DNA from: Streptomyces caelestis
GTDB lineage: Bacteria > Actinomycetota > Actinomycetes > Streptomycetales > Streptomycetaceae
Assembly: GCF_014205255.1 (NCBI RefSeq)
Contig: NZ_JACHNE010000001.1
Location: forward strand, 1,550,001-1,614,000
Direction of reading: 5' to 3'
DNA length: 64,000 bases
Shown: piece by piece, positions 42,068-53,212 of the stretch
Position numbering within the stretch: the first letter of the stretch is position 1
How the letters are laid out: the number at the start of each line of letters is the position of its first letter
Made by a program: the position numbers and the translations under genes
The notes under the pieces: model-generated
Told to the model about the DNA's origin: nothing
Seen by the model: the letters and a program-made list of their open reading frames with translations, nothing else
Database searches by the model: none

Positions 42068-43231
42068 TCAGTCCCGGGCGAACCCCAGCCTCGCCCACAA
42101 CCCCGTCACCCGCTCGTCCTCGGCCACCGCCGCCGCGCCCGCCGTCACCGTCTCGTAGACGGACAGGATGTCCGCGCCGACGGTCGACCAGTCGAAGCGC
42201 CGCACGTGGGCGCTGCCCCGCTCGCGCAGTTCCGCGCGCCGGGCCGGGTCGGCCAGCAGGCGTACGGCCGCGTCGGCCAGGGCGTCGGCGTCCTCGTTGG
42301 GGAACAGTTCGCCGGCCTCTCCCCGGTCCAGGACCTGGGCGAAGGCGTCCAGGTCGGAGGCGAGGACGGGGGCTCCGGCGGACATGGCCTCGACCAGAAT
42401 GATCCCGAAGCTCTCGCCGCCCGTGTTGGGCGCGACGTACAGGTCGACGCTGCGCAGGAAGCGCGCCTTGTCCTCGTCGCTGACCATGCCGAGGAACTCG
42501 ACGCGGGAGCGCAGCTCGGCGGGCAGTGTCTCCACCGCCTCCTTCTCGTCACCTCGCCCGGCGACCAGCAGCCGGGTCTGCGGGCGGGCGGCGAGGATCT
42601 TCGGCAGGGCCTTCATCAGCACCGGCAGGCCCTTGCGGGGCTCGTCGATGCGCCCTATGAAGCCGATCGTGTCCCCCTGCCACTCGGCCTTGGGCTCGGC
42701 CTTGGCGAAGAAGTCGACGTCGACGCCGTTGGGGATCACCACCGCGTCCCCGCCGAGGTGCTCCACCAGCGTGCGGCGGGCGTACTCGCTCACCGCGATC
42801 CGCGCGCTGATCTTCTCCAGGGCGGCCTGGAGGATGGAGTACGCGGCGATCATGGCCCGGGAGCGCGGGTTGGACGTGTGGAACGTGGCGACGATCGGTC
42901 CCTGGGCCGCCCAGCAGGTCAGCAGGCCCAGCGAGGGCGAGGTCGGCTCGTGGATGTGGATCACGTCGAACGCGCCGTCGTGCAGCCAGCGGCGCACCCG
43001 GGCGGCGCTCAGGAAGCCGAAGTTGAGCCGGGCCACCGAGCCGTTGTACGGCACCGGCACCGCGCGGCCGGCCGAGACGACGTACAGCGGCAGGGGCGTG
43101 TCGTCGTCGGCCGGGGCGAGGACGGACACCTCGTGGCCGAGGCGGAGGAAGTACTCGGCCAGGTCGCGGATGTGGAACTGGACCCCGCCCGGTACGTCCC
43201 AGGAGTACGGGCAGACGATGCCGATCCTCAC
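42068..43231 (-). CDS. pimA: Phosphatidylinositol alpha-mannosyltransferase PimA (GT4)
   Basis: PimA adds the first mannose from GDP-mannose to phosphatidylinositol at the inner face of the membrane. The 387-residue GT-B protein begins (M)RIGIVCPYSWDVPGGVQFHI, the hallmark N-terminus, with VIHIHEPTSPSLGLLTC, the acceptor His in ATFHTSNPRSR, IPNGVDVDFFA, the donor part FIGRIDEPRKGLPVL, and the E-x7-E block GGESFGIILVEAMSAGAPV. GTG 43231 overlaps the acyltransferase stop (GTGA). It is third in the pgsA-acyltransferase-pimA operon. Confidence 0.93.
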   Translation of the reverse strand: MRIGIVCPYSWDVPGGVQFHIRDLAEYFLRLGHEVSVLAPADDDTPLPLYVVSAGRAVPVPYNGSVARLNFGFLSAARVRRWLHDGAFDVIHIHEPTSPSLGLLTCWAAQGPIVATFHTSNPRSRAMIAAYSILQAALEKISARIAVSEYARRTLVEHLGGDAVVIPNGVDVDFFAKAEPKAEWQGDTIGFIGRIDEPRKGLPVLMKALPKILAARPQTRLLVAGRGDEKEAVETLPAELRSRVEFLGMVSDEDKARFLRSVDLYVAPNTGGESFGIILVEAMSAGAPVLASDLDAFAQVLDRGEAGELFPNEDADALADAAVRLLADPARRAELRERGSAHVRRFDWSTVGADILSVYETVTAGAAAVAEDERVTGLWARLGFARD

Positions 43232-44136
43232 GACGTCCCCTTCGCGGGGTCGAGATCCGCGAGCCACAAGCGCTGCAGCATGTGCCAGTCCTCCGGATGG
43301 TCGGCGATCCCCGTGGCGAAGGCGTCGGCCAGCGCCTGTGTCATGACCGACGTCTTCTCGGCGCGCGTGCCCGACTCGGGCACCTCGACGGGCGGGTGGA
43401 CACGGCCCCGCATCACGGGCGAGTCGTCGTACCAGAGGGTGACGGGGAGCAGCAGGGCGCCCGTCTGCTGGGCGAGCAGGGCCGGTCCGGCCGGCATCCG
43501 GGCCGTGTCGCCGAAGAAGCCGACCTCGACGCCGGAGGCGGACAGGTCACGGTCGGCGACCAGGCAGACCAGGCCGCCCTCGCGCAGCCGCCGGGCGAGG
43601 GTGCCGAAGGCGGTGCCGCCGCTGTGCGGCAGGACCTCCATGCCGAGGCCCTCGCGGTAGGCGACGAACCGGTCGTACAGCGACTCGGGCTTCAGGCGCT
43701 CGGCGACCGTCGTGAAGGGGATGCCCAGCTTGGTGGTGACCCAGGCGCCGGCGAGGTCCCAGTTGGCCAGGTGGGGCAGGGCGAGGATGACGCCCTTGCC
43801 TGCGGCCAGTCCCTCGGTCAGGTAGTGCAGGTCCTTGCCGACGAAGCCGCCCTCGATGCGCTCCCTGCTCCAGGCGGGGAGGCGGAAGGACTCCATCCAG
43901 TAGCGCAGGTACGACCGCATACCCGCGCGCGAGAGCTCGGCGAGGCGCTCGGGGCCCGCGCCGGGCACCACGCGCGCGTAGTTGCTCTCCAGCCGCTGTA
44001 CGCCCTTGCCGCGCTGCTTCCAGGCGAGGTCGGCGATGGTCTGCCCGAGCCGTACGGCGACGGGCTCGGGGAGCTTCTTGACCGTGCTCCAGCCGAGGCC
44101 GTACAGCGCGTCCGTCAGCCGGTCCTGTGCGCTCAC
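43228..44136 (-). CDS. Phosphatidylinositol mannoside acyltransferase (LPLAT/HtrB-like)
   Basis: Acyltransferase that, in this operon context, should acylate the mannose of PIM1 or PIM2 (PatA role in mycobacteria). The 302-residue protein has the LPLAT His motif in ILALPHLANWDLAGAW (H-x4-D type) and VCLVADRDLSASGVEVGFFG further on, plus LPVTLWYDDS near the end. GTG start at 44136 overlaps the pgsA stop. Membrane association is probably peripheral. Confidence 0.9.
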   Translation of the reverse strand: MSAQDRLTDALYGLGWSTVKKLPEPVAVRLGQTIADLAWKQRGKGVQRLESNYARVVPGAGPERLAELSRAGMRSYLRYWMESFRLPAWSRERIEGGFVGKDLHYLTEGLAAGKGVILALPHLANWDLAGAWVTTKLGIPFTTVAERLKPESLYDRFVAYREGLGMEVLPHSGGTAFGTLARRLREGGLVCLVADRDLSASGVEVGFFGDTARMPAGPALLAQQTGALLLPVTLWYDDSPVMRGRVHPPVEVPESGTRAEKTSVMTQALADAFATGIADHPEDWHMLQRLWLADLDPAKGTS

Positions 44137-44840
44137 GTGGCCGCCTCGCTCCCGTGAGAGGCGTTCTCGTTGTTCTGCTCGCCCTCATTGTCGTCCTGCT
44201 CGACGGCCTCGGCCTCGGCCTCCGCGGACTCGCGGCGGACCGTGACGACCCGCTGGATCAGCGTGACGAGGCTGCCCACGGCGACGATCCACAGCGCGAC
44301 CGGCAGCAGGTACTGGATGCCCGGGACACCGAACGCGTGCAGGCCCGCGAGGCCGGCCGCGACCAGGGAGATCACCAGCCGCTCGGCCCGCTCGACCAGT
44401 CCGTTGACGGCGACCGGCAGACCGATCGACTCGCCGCGGGCCTTGGTGTAGGACACCACCTGGCCGCTCGCCAGGCAGAAGATCGAGACGGCGCACAGGA
44501 CCAGGTCGTCGCCCCCGCCGGCGTACCAGAGGATGAAGCCGCCGAAGATCGCGCCGTCGGCGACCCGGTCGAGCGTGGAGTCCAGGAAGGCGCCCCAGCG
44601 GCTGGAGCGGCCGAGCTGGCGGGCCATGTTGCCGTCGACGAGGTCGGAGAACACGAACAGCGTGATCACGACCGTGCCCCAGAAGAACTCACCCCTGGGG
44701 TAGAAGACCAGCGCGCCCGCGACCACACCGGCCGTGCCGATGAGCGTGACGGTGTCGGGGCTGACGCCCCGTCGGATCAGAAACGCGGCGAACGGTGTGA
44801 GAACACGCGTGAAGAATGCACGCGCGTACTTGTTCAGCAT
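44133..44840 (-). CDS. pgsA: Phosphatidylinositol-phosphate synthase (CDP-alcohol phosphotransferase)
   Basis: Joins CDP-diacylglycerol to inositol 1-phosphate, the first step of phosphatidylinositol synthesis in actinomycetes. The 235-residue, roughly six-helix protein has the full CAP motif: D66, D69, G70, A73, R74, G83, D87 and D91 in FSDLVDGNMARQLGRSS then RWGAFLDSTLDRVAD. A charged tail follows (SAEAEAEAVEQDDNEGEQNN). ATG 44840 is used. Its neighbours, acyltransferase and PimA, make this assignment stronger than phosphatidylglycerophosphate synthase. Confidence 0.92.
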   Translation of the reverse strand: MLNKYARAFFTRVLTPFAAFLIRRGVSPDTVTLIGTAGVVAGALVFYPRGEFFWGTVVITLFVFSDLVDGNMARQLGRSSRWGAFLDSTLDRVADGAIFGGFILWYAGGGDDLVLCAVSIFCLASGQVVSYTKARGESIGLPVAVNGLVERAERLVISLVAAGLAGLHAFGVPGIQYLLPVALWIVAVGSLVTLIQRVVTVRRESAEAEAEAVEQDDNEGEQNNENASHGSEAAT

Positions 44841-45112
44841 GGCCTTCCCGAGGGTCGGTGTCGCCGTCTGGCCCCTGCTGGCCACCGGCTGGCCCATCGT
44901 AGCCACGCGCGCGTGCGGGTGACGGGCGGGACCCGAGGCCCGTGTCACGGCGCACCGGTGCGCGGGGCCGGGCGCGAACACGTCCTTCGTATGGACGCAC
45001 CGTGACGGGAGTGGGAAGGTCGAATAACCGCGGGCGTCGCCGGAGCCGCACCGCACGCGGATCCCGCGTGTCCGCGCCCACAGTGACCTCACCGTGCACG
45101 GGAGGCAGGATC

Positions 45113-47311
45113 ATGGGCGACAAGGCACAGACACACCCTGGGGCCGCCGGCAGGGCACAGGCGGCCGACCACCCCCAGTCCGTACGGAATGTGGTGCTGG
45201 TCGGCCACTCCGGATCGGGCAAGACCACGTTGGTGGAGGCCCTCGCGCTCACGGCGGGGGCAGTGAACCGGGCGGGCCGCGTGGAGGACGGCGGCACCGT
45301 CTCCGACTATGACGAGATCGAGCACCGGCAGCAGCGCTCCGTGCAGCTCTCCCTGGTGCCCGTCGAGTGGGACGGCATCAAGGTCAATCTCCTCGACACC
45401 CCCGGATACGCCGACTTCGTCGGTGAGCTCAGGGCCGGTCTGCGAGCGGCGGACGCGGCCCTCTTCGTCGTCTCGGCCTCGGACGGCGTGGACGGCTCGA
45501 CCCGCATGGTGTGGGAGGAGTGCGCGGCCGTGGGCATGCCACGGGCCATCGTCGTCACGCACCTGGAGGCGGCGCGCGCCGACTTCGAGGAGATGACGCG
45601 GATCTGCGCGGAGGCCTTCGGCGCGGACGATCCCGACGCGGTCCTGCCGCTCTACCTTCCGCTGCACGGCCCGCAGGCGCCGGACGGGCACGCGCCCGTG
45701 ACCGGCCTGATCGGGCTGCTGTCGCAGAAGCTGTTCGACTACTCGACCGGCGAGCGCAAGGAGTCGGAGCCGGGCGAGGACCAGCTGCCGCTGATCGAGG
45801 AGGCCCGCAACCGGCTGATCGAGGGGATCATCTCGGAGAGCGAGGACGAGACCCTCATGGACCGCTACCTCGGCGGGGAACCGATCGACGTCAAGACGCT
45901 GATCGAGGACCTGGAGCGGGCCGTGGCACGCGGGGTCTTCTTCCCCGTCCTGGCCGCCGCCCCCGCTGCCGAGGGCTCCCGGCAGGGACTCGGCACGGTG
46001 GAGCTGCTGGAGCTGATCACCCGGGGTTTCCCCACGCCGCTGGAGCACGAGACGGTGCGGGTGACGACCATCGACGGCAAGCCGCGCGAGCTCAAGCCGT
46101 GCGACCCGGGCGCACCGCTGGTCGCGGAGGTCGTGAAGACCTCCTCGGACCCGTACGTCGGCCGGCTGTCGCTGATCCGCGTGTTCTCCGGCACCCTGCG
46201 CGCCGACCAGACGGTCCACGTCTCCGGGCACGGCCTGGCCGACCGCGGACACGAGGACCACGACGTCGACGAGCGGATCGGCGCCCTGTCCACCCCGTTC
46301 GGCAAACAGCAGCGCCCGGTGTCGCACGTCATCGCGGGCGACCTGGCGTGCGTGGCCAAGCTCAGCCGCGCCGAGACCGGGGACACCCTGTCCTCGAAGG
46401 ACGACCCGCTGCTCATGGAACCGTGGCAGATGCCCGACCCGCTGCTGCCGCTGGCCATCCAGGCGCACAGCAAACCGGACGAGGACAAGCTCTCGCAGGG
46501 CCTGGCCCGGCTGGTCGCCGAGGACCCGACGATGCGGCTCGAACAGAACCAGGACACCCACCAGGTGGTCCTGTGGTGCCTGGGCGAGGCGCACGCGGAC
46601 GTCGCCCTGGAGCGGCTGCGCAGCCGCTACGGCGTCCAGGTCGACGTCGTGCCGCACAAGGTGTCGCTGCGCGAGACGTTCGCGACCAAGGCGGCCGGGC
46701 GCGGCCGGCACGTCAAACAGTCCGGTGGGCACGGGCAGTTCGCCATCTGCGAGATCGAGGTGGAACCGCTGCCGGGCGGCTCGGGCGTCGAGTTCGTGGA
46801 CAAGGTGGTCGGCGGCGCGGTGCCCCGGCAGTTCATCCCGTCGGTGGAGAAGGGCGTACGGGCCCAGGCCGCCAAGGGAGTCGCCGCCGGGTATCCGCTC
46901 ATCGACGTCCGCGTGATCCTCCTCGACGGCAAGGCGCACTCGGTGGACTCCTCCGACGCCGCGTTCCAGACGGCCGGCGCGCTCGCGCTGCGGGAGGCCG
47001 CGGCCGACGCGAAGATCCATCTGCTGGAGCCGGTGGCCGAGGTGTCGGTGCTGGTCGGCGACGATTTCGTGGGCGCCGTGATGAGCGACCTGTCGGGGCG
47101 GCGCGGCCGGGTGCTCGGCACCGAGCAGACACCCGGCGGGCGCACCCTGATCCGGGCCGAGGTGCCGGAGGTCGAGATCGGTCGCTACGCGATCGAGCTG
47201 CGGTCGATGTCGCACGGCACGGCGCGCTTCAGCCGCCGGTACGTACGGCACGAGCCGATGCCGCAGCAGGTCGCGGACCGGGTCCGTGAAGAGGAGCGCA
47301 AGGCCTCCTAG
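45113..47311 (+). CDS. EF-G-like translational GTPase (EF-G2 type) with altered GTPase motifs
   Basis: The 732-residue protein has the full five-domain EF-G length. It keeps a P-loop (GHSGSGKT, 31-38), but the switch-II motif is DTPGYADF (Y99 where translational GTPases have the catalytic His), and the base-recognition motif NKxD reads THLE (149-152). Domains IV and V are present (QSGGHGQFAICEIEVEPL, GGAVPRQFIPSVEKGVRAQA, SDLSGRRGRVLGTEQTPGG). Actinomycete EF-G2 paralogues are reported to be dispensable and poor in ribosome-stimulated GTP hydrolysis. ATG 45113 follows GGGAGG. It is divergent from pgsA. Confidence 0.88.
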   Translation: MGDKAQTHPGAAGRAQAADHPQSVRNVVLVGHSGSGKTTLVEALALTAGAVNRAGRVEDGGTVSDYDEIEHRQQRSVQLSLVPVEWDGIKVNLLDTPGYADFVGELRAGLRAADAALFVVSASDGVDGSTRMVWEECAAVGMPRAIVVTHLEAARADFEEMTRICAEAFGADDPDAVLPLYLPLHGPQAPDGHAPVTGLIGLLSQKLFDYSTGERKESEPGEDQLPLIEEARNRLIEGIISESEDETLMDRYLGGEPIDVKTLIEDLERAVARGVFFPVLAAAPAAEGSRQGLGTVELLELITRGFPTPLEHETVRVTTIDGKPRELKPCDPGAPLVAEVVKTSSDPYVGRLSLIRVFSGTLRADQTVHVSGHGLADRGHEDHDVDERIGALSTPFGKQQRPVSHVIAGDLACVAKLSRAETGDTLSSKDDPLLMEPWQMPDPLLPLAIQAHSKPDEDKLSQGLARLVAEDPTMRLEQNQDTHQVVLWCLGEAHADVALERLRSRYGVQVDVVPHKVSLRETFATKAAGRGRHVKQSGGHGQFAICEIEVEPLPGGSGVEFVDKVVGGAVPRQFIPSVEKGVRAQAAKGVAAGYPLIDVRVILLDGKAHSVDSSDAAFQTAGALALREAAADAKIHLLEPVAEVSVLVGDDFVGAVMSDLSGRRGRVLGTEQTPGGRTLIRAEVPEVEIGRYAIELRSMSHGTARFSRRYVRHEPMPQQVADRVREEERKAS

Positions 47312-47360
47312 TTGGGGCCGGAGGGGGCCAAGGGGCCCTCGTGAGGGCTCCTTCCGCACA

Positions 47361-47387
47361 GGCGGGCGGTTCACCACACCGCCCGCC
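47361..47387 (+). terminator. Terminator hairpin after the EF-G-like gene
   Basis: GGCGGGCGGT (47361-47370) and ACCGCCCGCC (47378-47387) form perfect 10-bp arms with a 7-nt loop, 49 nt past the stop at 47311. Confidence 0.7.
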
Positions 47388-47495
47388 GACGGATGTCGGT
47401 GCCTGCGGATACGCTGATGACCTGATCAACAGGTGTGCGAAGCGCGGAAGTCGGGAAGGCCGCTTGATGCGGAAGCGGCAGCGATGGGGGCGGCA

Positions 47496-49151
47496 GTGAC
47501 GGACGGATTCGACTTCAGCCCAGGGGCCCAGGTGCCTCTGGCGGGATCTGCTGGCCAGACGGCGGCGACCTACGCGCTGGCCGCGGCGGCGTACCGGGAC
47601 GACGAGGTCACCAAGATCCTGAACGCCGACAACGAATGGCACCAGTCGAAGGTCACACCGCCGCGCTCCTGGGCGAAGATCTTCCGCCCCAACTTCGGCG
47701 AGGCCTTCTCCCGCGCCGTCATCGACCGCATGCTCGGCGCCGGGCGCAAGCCGGTCATCCAGTCCTTCGGCATCGAGCCCCAGGTCGTCGTGGAGCACTG
47801 CCTGGCGGCCCACCGCATCCGCCGCGAACGCGACAACCGGCTCTCGGCGATCACGGTGATCTGCGGAGTGCTCTTCCTGCCGGGCTTTTTCGTGTGGCTG
47901 CTGGTGTTCACGCTGCGCACCACCATGACCAAGCGCGAGGACAAGCGCGCCGGTGCCCTCGCCACGACCCTGCTGGTCGCGGTGGGCGCGCTCGCCGTGC
48001 TGTTCCTGCTCCGTATGCCGTTCACGGGCTTCTGGGCCTGGTACGCGCGCGCGGCGATCATCATGCCGGTCGTCGGCTGGTTCTGGGCCAAACACGTCTG
48101 CGAGCGGACGGCCCTCGACCTGCGGGAGCGCTGGTCGAGCATGCTGTCGGGCGGCGGTGTCGGCGCCAAGATCCCCGAGGCCGTTCCGGGCAACCCCGGC
48201 GACGCGGCCGAGCAGGTCCGCAAGGAGCTGGCGCGCCTGAGCGCCGAGCAGCGGTCCAACTCCGTCTTCTACGCCGGGCCCAAGGGCATACTCGGCATGG
48301 GCACGCGGTGGGGCAGCTGGCAGCTGGCCGAGGAGCTGGTGTCCGCCGAGCCGGGCAAGGACTTCCACCCCTTCCGCAGCTGGGACGTCATCGTGGCGAT
48401 CCAGGGCGGCCTGGGCATGCTGGAGCGCACGTCCATCAACACCGGCGGCTTCACCAAGCCGTCCATCACGCACTGGATCGTCACGCCGGTCGGCGAGAAG
48501 GCGACGGAGGTCTCCCGGCCGAGCGGCGCGGACGTCGACGCGTACACGGTCCGCACGCACGCCATACAGGAGATCTGCAACAAGCAGCAGTTCGGCAGCG
48601 GCGACCGGCACTATCTCGGCGTGCAGTGGACCCTCTGGGACGGCCATCTGGTCATCACGATGCTGATCACGGTGACGGTGCTGCACAACACCCTGCGCAT
48701 CGAGGTCACCGGGCACGCCCTGGGGCCGGTCAACTCCCTGTTCAACGAGAAGCCCGCGGCCAAGGAGAAGACGGTCCAGAAGGCCTTCCGCTTCTGGGAG
48801 ACCCGCACCGTGAAGATGCCCCTGATCGACGCCGACGAGGTGGTACGGCTGGCCGCGCGCGCCCCGCTGACCTGGTATCCGCCGCTGCTGAACTGGCTCG
48901 GCGGCAGCCTGACGCTGCCGGAGCCGTTCGGTCTGCGGCACGCGTGGGCGGACCAGCCGTGGCGGCATCGGTTCATGGCGGACGATGCGTTGCGCGCGGC
49001 TACGCCTGTGTTGCGCGTGGTGCATGCGGCGGCGTTGAAGGTGCTGCGGGAGAACGGGGTCGATGTGGAGAAGTTCGGGTCCAGGTCGGCGGCGCTCAGT
49101 GGGGCGGTGCAGGAGGCTTCGCCCAAGAAGGCGGATGTGTACGACGCCTAG
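47496..49151 (+). CDS. Membrane protein of unknown function
   Basis: The 551-residue protein is conserved near thrS in streptomycetes as far as I recall. An N-terminal soluble part (to ~100) contains FGIEPQVVVEHCLAAHRIRR. Membrane helices follow near 108-132 (LSAITVICGVLFLPGFFVWL) and 146-190, then a large soluble domain with LGMGTRWGSWQLAEELVS and ITHWIVTPVGEKATEVSRPS and another hydrophobic hairpin (HLVITMLITVTVLHNTLRIE). No catalytic motif recognised. GTG 47496 (after GGGGG) and ATG 47484 are both possible starts. Confidence 0.8.
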   Translation: MTDGFDFSPGAQVPLAGSAGQTAATYALAAAAYRDDEVTKILNADNEWHQSKVTPPRSWAKIFRPNFGEAFSRAVIDRMLGAGRKPVIQSFGIEPQVVVEHCLAAHRIRRERDNRLSAITVICGVLFLPGFFVWLLVFTLRTTMTKREDKRAGALATTLLVAVGALAVLFLLRMPFTGFWAWYARAAIIMPVVGWFWAKHVCERTALDLRERWSSMLSGGGVGAKIPEAVPGNPGDAAEQVRKELARLSAEQRSNSVFYAGPKGILGMGTRWGSWQLAEELVSAEPGKDFHPFRSWDVIVAIQGGLGMLERTSINTGGFTKPSITHWIVTPVGEKATEVSRPSGADVDAYTVRTHAIQEICNKQQFGSGDRHYLGVQWTLWDGHLVITMLITVTVLHNTLRIEVTGHALGPVNSLFNEKPAAKEKTVQKAFRFWETRTVKMPLIDADEVVRLAARAPLTWYPPLLNWLGGSLTLPEPFGLRHAWADQPWRHRFMADDALRAATPVLRVVHAAALKVLRENGVDVEKFGSRSAALSGAVQEASPKKADVYDA

Positions 49152-49164
49152 AAGGCGTCGAGTT

Positions 49165-49254
49165 GCCGCTGGGGCGGGGGTGGGAGCGCAACACGGCGCT
49201 GCGGGGTGCCGCCCGCGCCCACCCGTGCCGCCCCAGCGGCACGACTGCCCGCAG
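49165..49254. repeat. Intergenic palindromic repeat, uninterrupted copy
   Basis: Between convergent genes, GCCGCTGGGGCGG (49165-49177) pairs perfectly with 49228-49240, enclosing a 50-nt spacer. Bases 49203-49254 match the outer repeat at 7101-7190; the last 26 bases (49229-49254) are identical to 7165-7190. Here the two flanks are joined by only CGTGC, where the other copy holds a 45-bp element. Confidence 0.75.
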
Positions 49255-49255
49255 G

Positions 49256-49804
49256 CTAAGCCGTCGGCCAGGCTTCCGCCAGCATCTTCCTCGTGTCCGC
49301 CAGCAGTTGCGGCAGCACCCGCGTATGTCCCACCACCGGCATGAAGTTCGTGTCGCCACCCCACCTCGGCACGATGTGCTGGTGCAGGTGCGCCGCGATG
49401 CCCGCGCCGGCGACCGAGCCCTGGTTCATGCCGATGTTGAAGCCGTGGGCGCCGGAGGCCGTGCGCAGGGCCGTCATCGCCTGCTTGGTGAGCTCGCCGA
49501 GCTCGGCGGTCTCCCCCGCCGTGAGGTCGGTGTAGTCGGCGACGTGCCGGTAGGGCACGGTCATCAGGTGCCCGCCGTTGTACGGGTAGAGATTGAGCAC
49601 CGCGTAGACCTGCTCGCCGCGCTTGACGACCAGCCCGTCCTCGTCGGACTTGGCCGGGATCGAGCAGAAGGGACAGCCGTCGCCGGCGCCGGGGCCGGTC
49701 GGCTTGTTCTCGCCCTGGATGTAGGCCATCCGATGGGGCGTCCACAGACGCTGGAACGCATCCTGCGTCCCCACTCCCAGCTGCTGCTCCGGCTCACTCG
49801 TCAT
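49256..49804 (-). CDS. HIT-family nucleotide hydrolase/transferase
   Basis: The 182-residue protein of the histidine-triad superfamily has a zinc-type CPFC (C44, C47), YPYNGGHLMTVPYRHVADY, NIGMNQGSVAGAGIAAHLHQ and the catalytic triad in AHLHQHIVPRW. It resembles the actinobacterial branch related to Ap4A phosphorylase (Rv2613c type), which sits next to thrS and pgsA in mycobacteria, so diadenosine polyphosphate cleavage is the best guess. ATG 49804 is preferred (MTSEPEQQLG) over an ATG 4 codons upstream. Confidence 0.88.
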   Translation of the reverse strand: MTSEPEQQLGVGTQDAFQRLWTPHRMAYIQGENKPTGPGAGDGCPFCSIPAKSDEDGLVVKRGEQVYAVLNLYPYNGGHLMTVPYRHVADYTDLTAGETAELGELTKQAMTALRTASGAHGFNIGMNQGSVAGAGIAAHLHQHIVPRWGGDTNFMPVVGHTRVLPQLLADTRKMLAEAWPTA

Positions 49805-49843
49805 GCAGTGCAGCATATGGCGTCGAGCTGGGGGTACGGCAAA

Positions 49844-49867
49844 GGCCCCCGGGATCTCCCGGGGGCC
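49844..49867 (-). terminator. Terminator hairpin after thrS
   Basis: GGCCCCCGGG (49844-49853) and CCCGGGGGCC (49858-49867) are perfect 10-bp arms with loop ATCT, 37 nt past the thrS stop. The HIT gene downstream therefore probably has its own promoter. Confidence 0.75.
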
Positions 49868-49904
49868 GTACGCGCTGCGGTCAGGGCGCGGTGACGCCGT
49901 GCGG

Positions 49905-51881
<1,977 letters not shown>

Positions 51882-51973
51882 CGGTCTCTCCTGACTGAAG
51901 GTGGGTCGCGGCGCCATACCGGAGCGCGCGCACGAGTATGGATCGTACCGACCCCGGACCGCCCACCGCGAAA

Positions 51974-53212
51974 TCAGTCCCCGCAGTCCCCTCCGCAGGC
52001 CTCCTCGAGGAAGGCCGCCATCCCGGCGTTCTCCTGGAGCGCCTTCATGAGGCGGTCCCGCTCGGCGTCGTCGACCTGCACCGGTACGACCCCGTGGGCG
52101 CCGGTGAGCCGCCGGAAGCCGCCCCGGCTCTCCAGCCGCCCCTGGACCCGCACCGGCAGTCCGACGAGGTGGGCGTGCCCGGCGATCCGGTAGGCCTCCT
52201 CGTCGAGGGTGATCCGGACGTTCGGTACGTCGGCCCCGGCCAGCACCCGCAGCCGTACGGTGCCCTCACCGCGCGGCCCCGACCTGCGCATCCGTACCAC
52301 CGCTCCCGTGATACGCACCGGTACGGAGGGTTCCTCGCGCAGGTAGCGGGCGCCCGCCTCGCGCAGCACGGGCAGGTCGCCGGGTGAGAACTCGACGGGC
52401 TCGGAGGAGGGCGCGCAGCCCTCGGGCACACCGGCGGCCGGGGCCCACTCGACGGCGATCCGGGCGCCCTCCGTGCCCCGGACCAGTGCGACGAGGGCCT
52501 CGGTGAACTCGTGGCACACCCCCGCCTCGACCGCTGCGTCGAAGGCGTCCATGCCGCCGGTGGCGCGCTGATAGTCGATGGCCTCCCGGGCGGCGTACAG
52601 GGCCTGGTGGAGGCGGACGGCGAGGGGGCGGCCGTCGGCGACGGGCACGAAGGCGGTGAGCCGGCCGTCCGTCGCGGAGCCGACGAGGACGTTGTCCAGG
52701 GACGCGGCGGCGGAGCGCCGGTGCCGGGCACCGTGGTAGCCGGCCCGGGCGCGGGTGGCGAGTGCCGCCGCGAGCAGCATGCGGCGGGCGGCGGTGCGCA
52801 GCCGGTCCTCGACGGTCCAGGGCGCCGCTCCGGCGGGCCCGGCGGGGACGTCGTGCCACCAGCGGATCTCGTCGCTGGGGACGGCGAGGGAGACGAGGAC
52901 CTCGCGGGCGGAGGGCGAGCCGCTGCGGGACAGGGCGAGCAGGGCCTCGCCGAGCAGGTCGTCGCTGTCGGGGAAGGCGCGGCTCTCTGGCACCAGCAGG
53001 CTCGTGCCGCTGCCGCCGGGGCCGGGCGGGGTCCAGCGGCCGTAGCGGCCCGGGGCACCGCCGCGGCGCTGCCAGCCGTGCCGCCGGAGCAGGGCGCTGA
53101 GCACGGCCGGGTCGACGTCCATCAGCTCGGGCGGGCGGCCGTTCCAGCCCGTCGTGTCGACGGGGTGGGGCCGCACCTGCCTGACGGGCTCCTCGGTCGG
53201 GCGGTGCGTCAC
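51974..53212 (-). CDS. Hypothetical protein paired with a DUF4365 gene
   Basis: The 412-residue protein is not recognised. The N-terminal half has [20 protein letters not shown] and an Ala/Arg-rich helical region ([20 protein letters not shown]). The C-terminal ~120 residues ([16 protein letters not shown] ... [20 protein letters not shown] ... [19 protein letters not shown]) read as beta strands in an OB-fold-like pattern, which could bind nucleic acid; this is inference. GTG 53212 overlaps the DUF4365 stop (GTGA), so the two are translated together and probably act together. Confidence 0.75.
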   Translation of the reverse strand: MTHRPTEEPVRQVRPHPVDTTGWNGRPPELMDVDPAVLSALLRRHGWQRRGGAPGRYGRWTPPGPGGSGTSLLVPESRAFPDSDDLLGEALLALSRSGSPSAREVLVSLAVPSDEIRWWHDVPAGPAGAAPWTVEDRLRTAARRMLLAAALATRARAGYHGARHRRSAAASLDNVLVGSATDGRLTAFVPVADGRPLAVRLHQALYAAREAIDYQRATGGMDAFDAAVEAGVCHEFTEALVALVRGTEGARIAVEWAPAAGVPEGCAPSSEPVEFSPGDLPVLREAGARYLREEPSVPVRITGAVVRMRRSGPRGEGTVRLRVLAGADVPNVRITLDEEAYRIAGHAHLVGLPVRVQGRLESRGGFRRLTGAHGVVPVQVDDAERDRLMKALQENAGMAAFLEEACGGDCGD

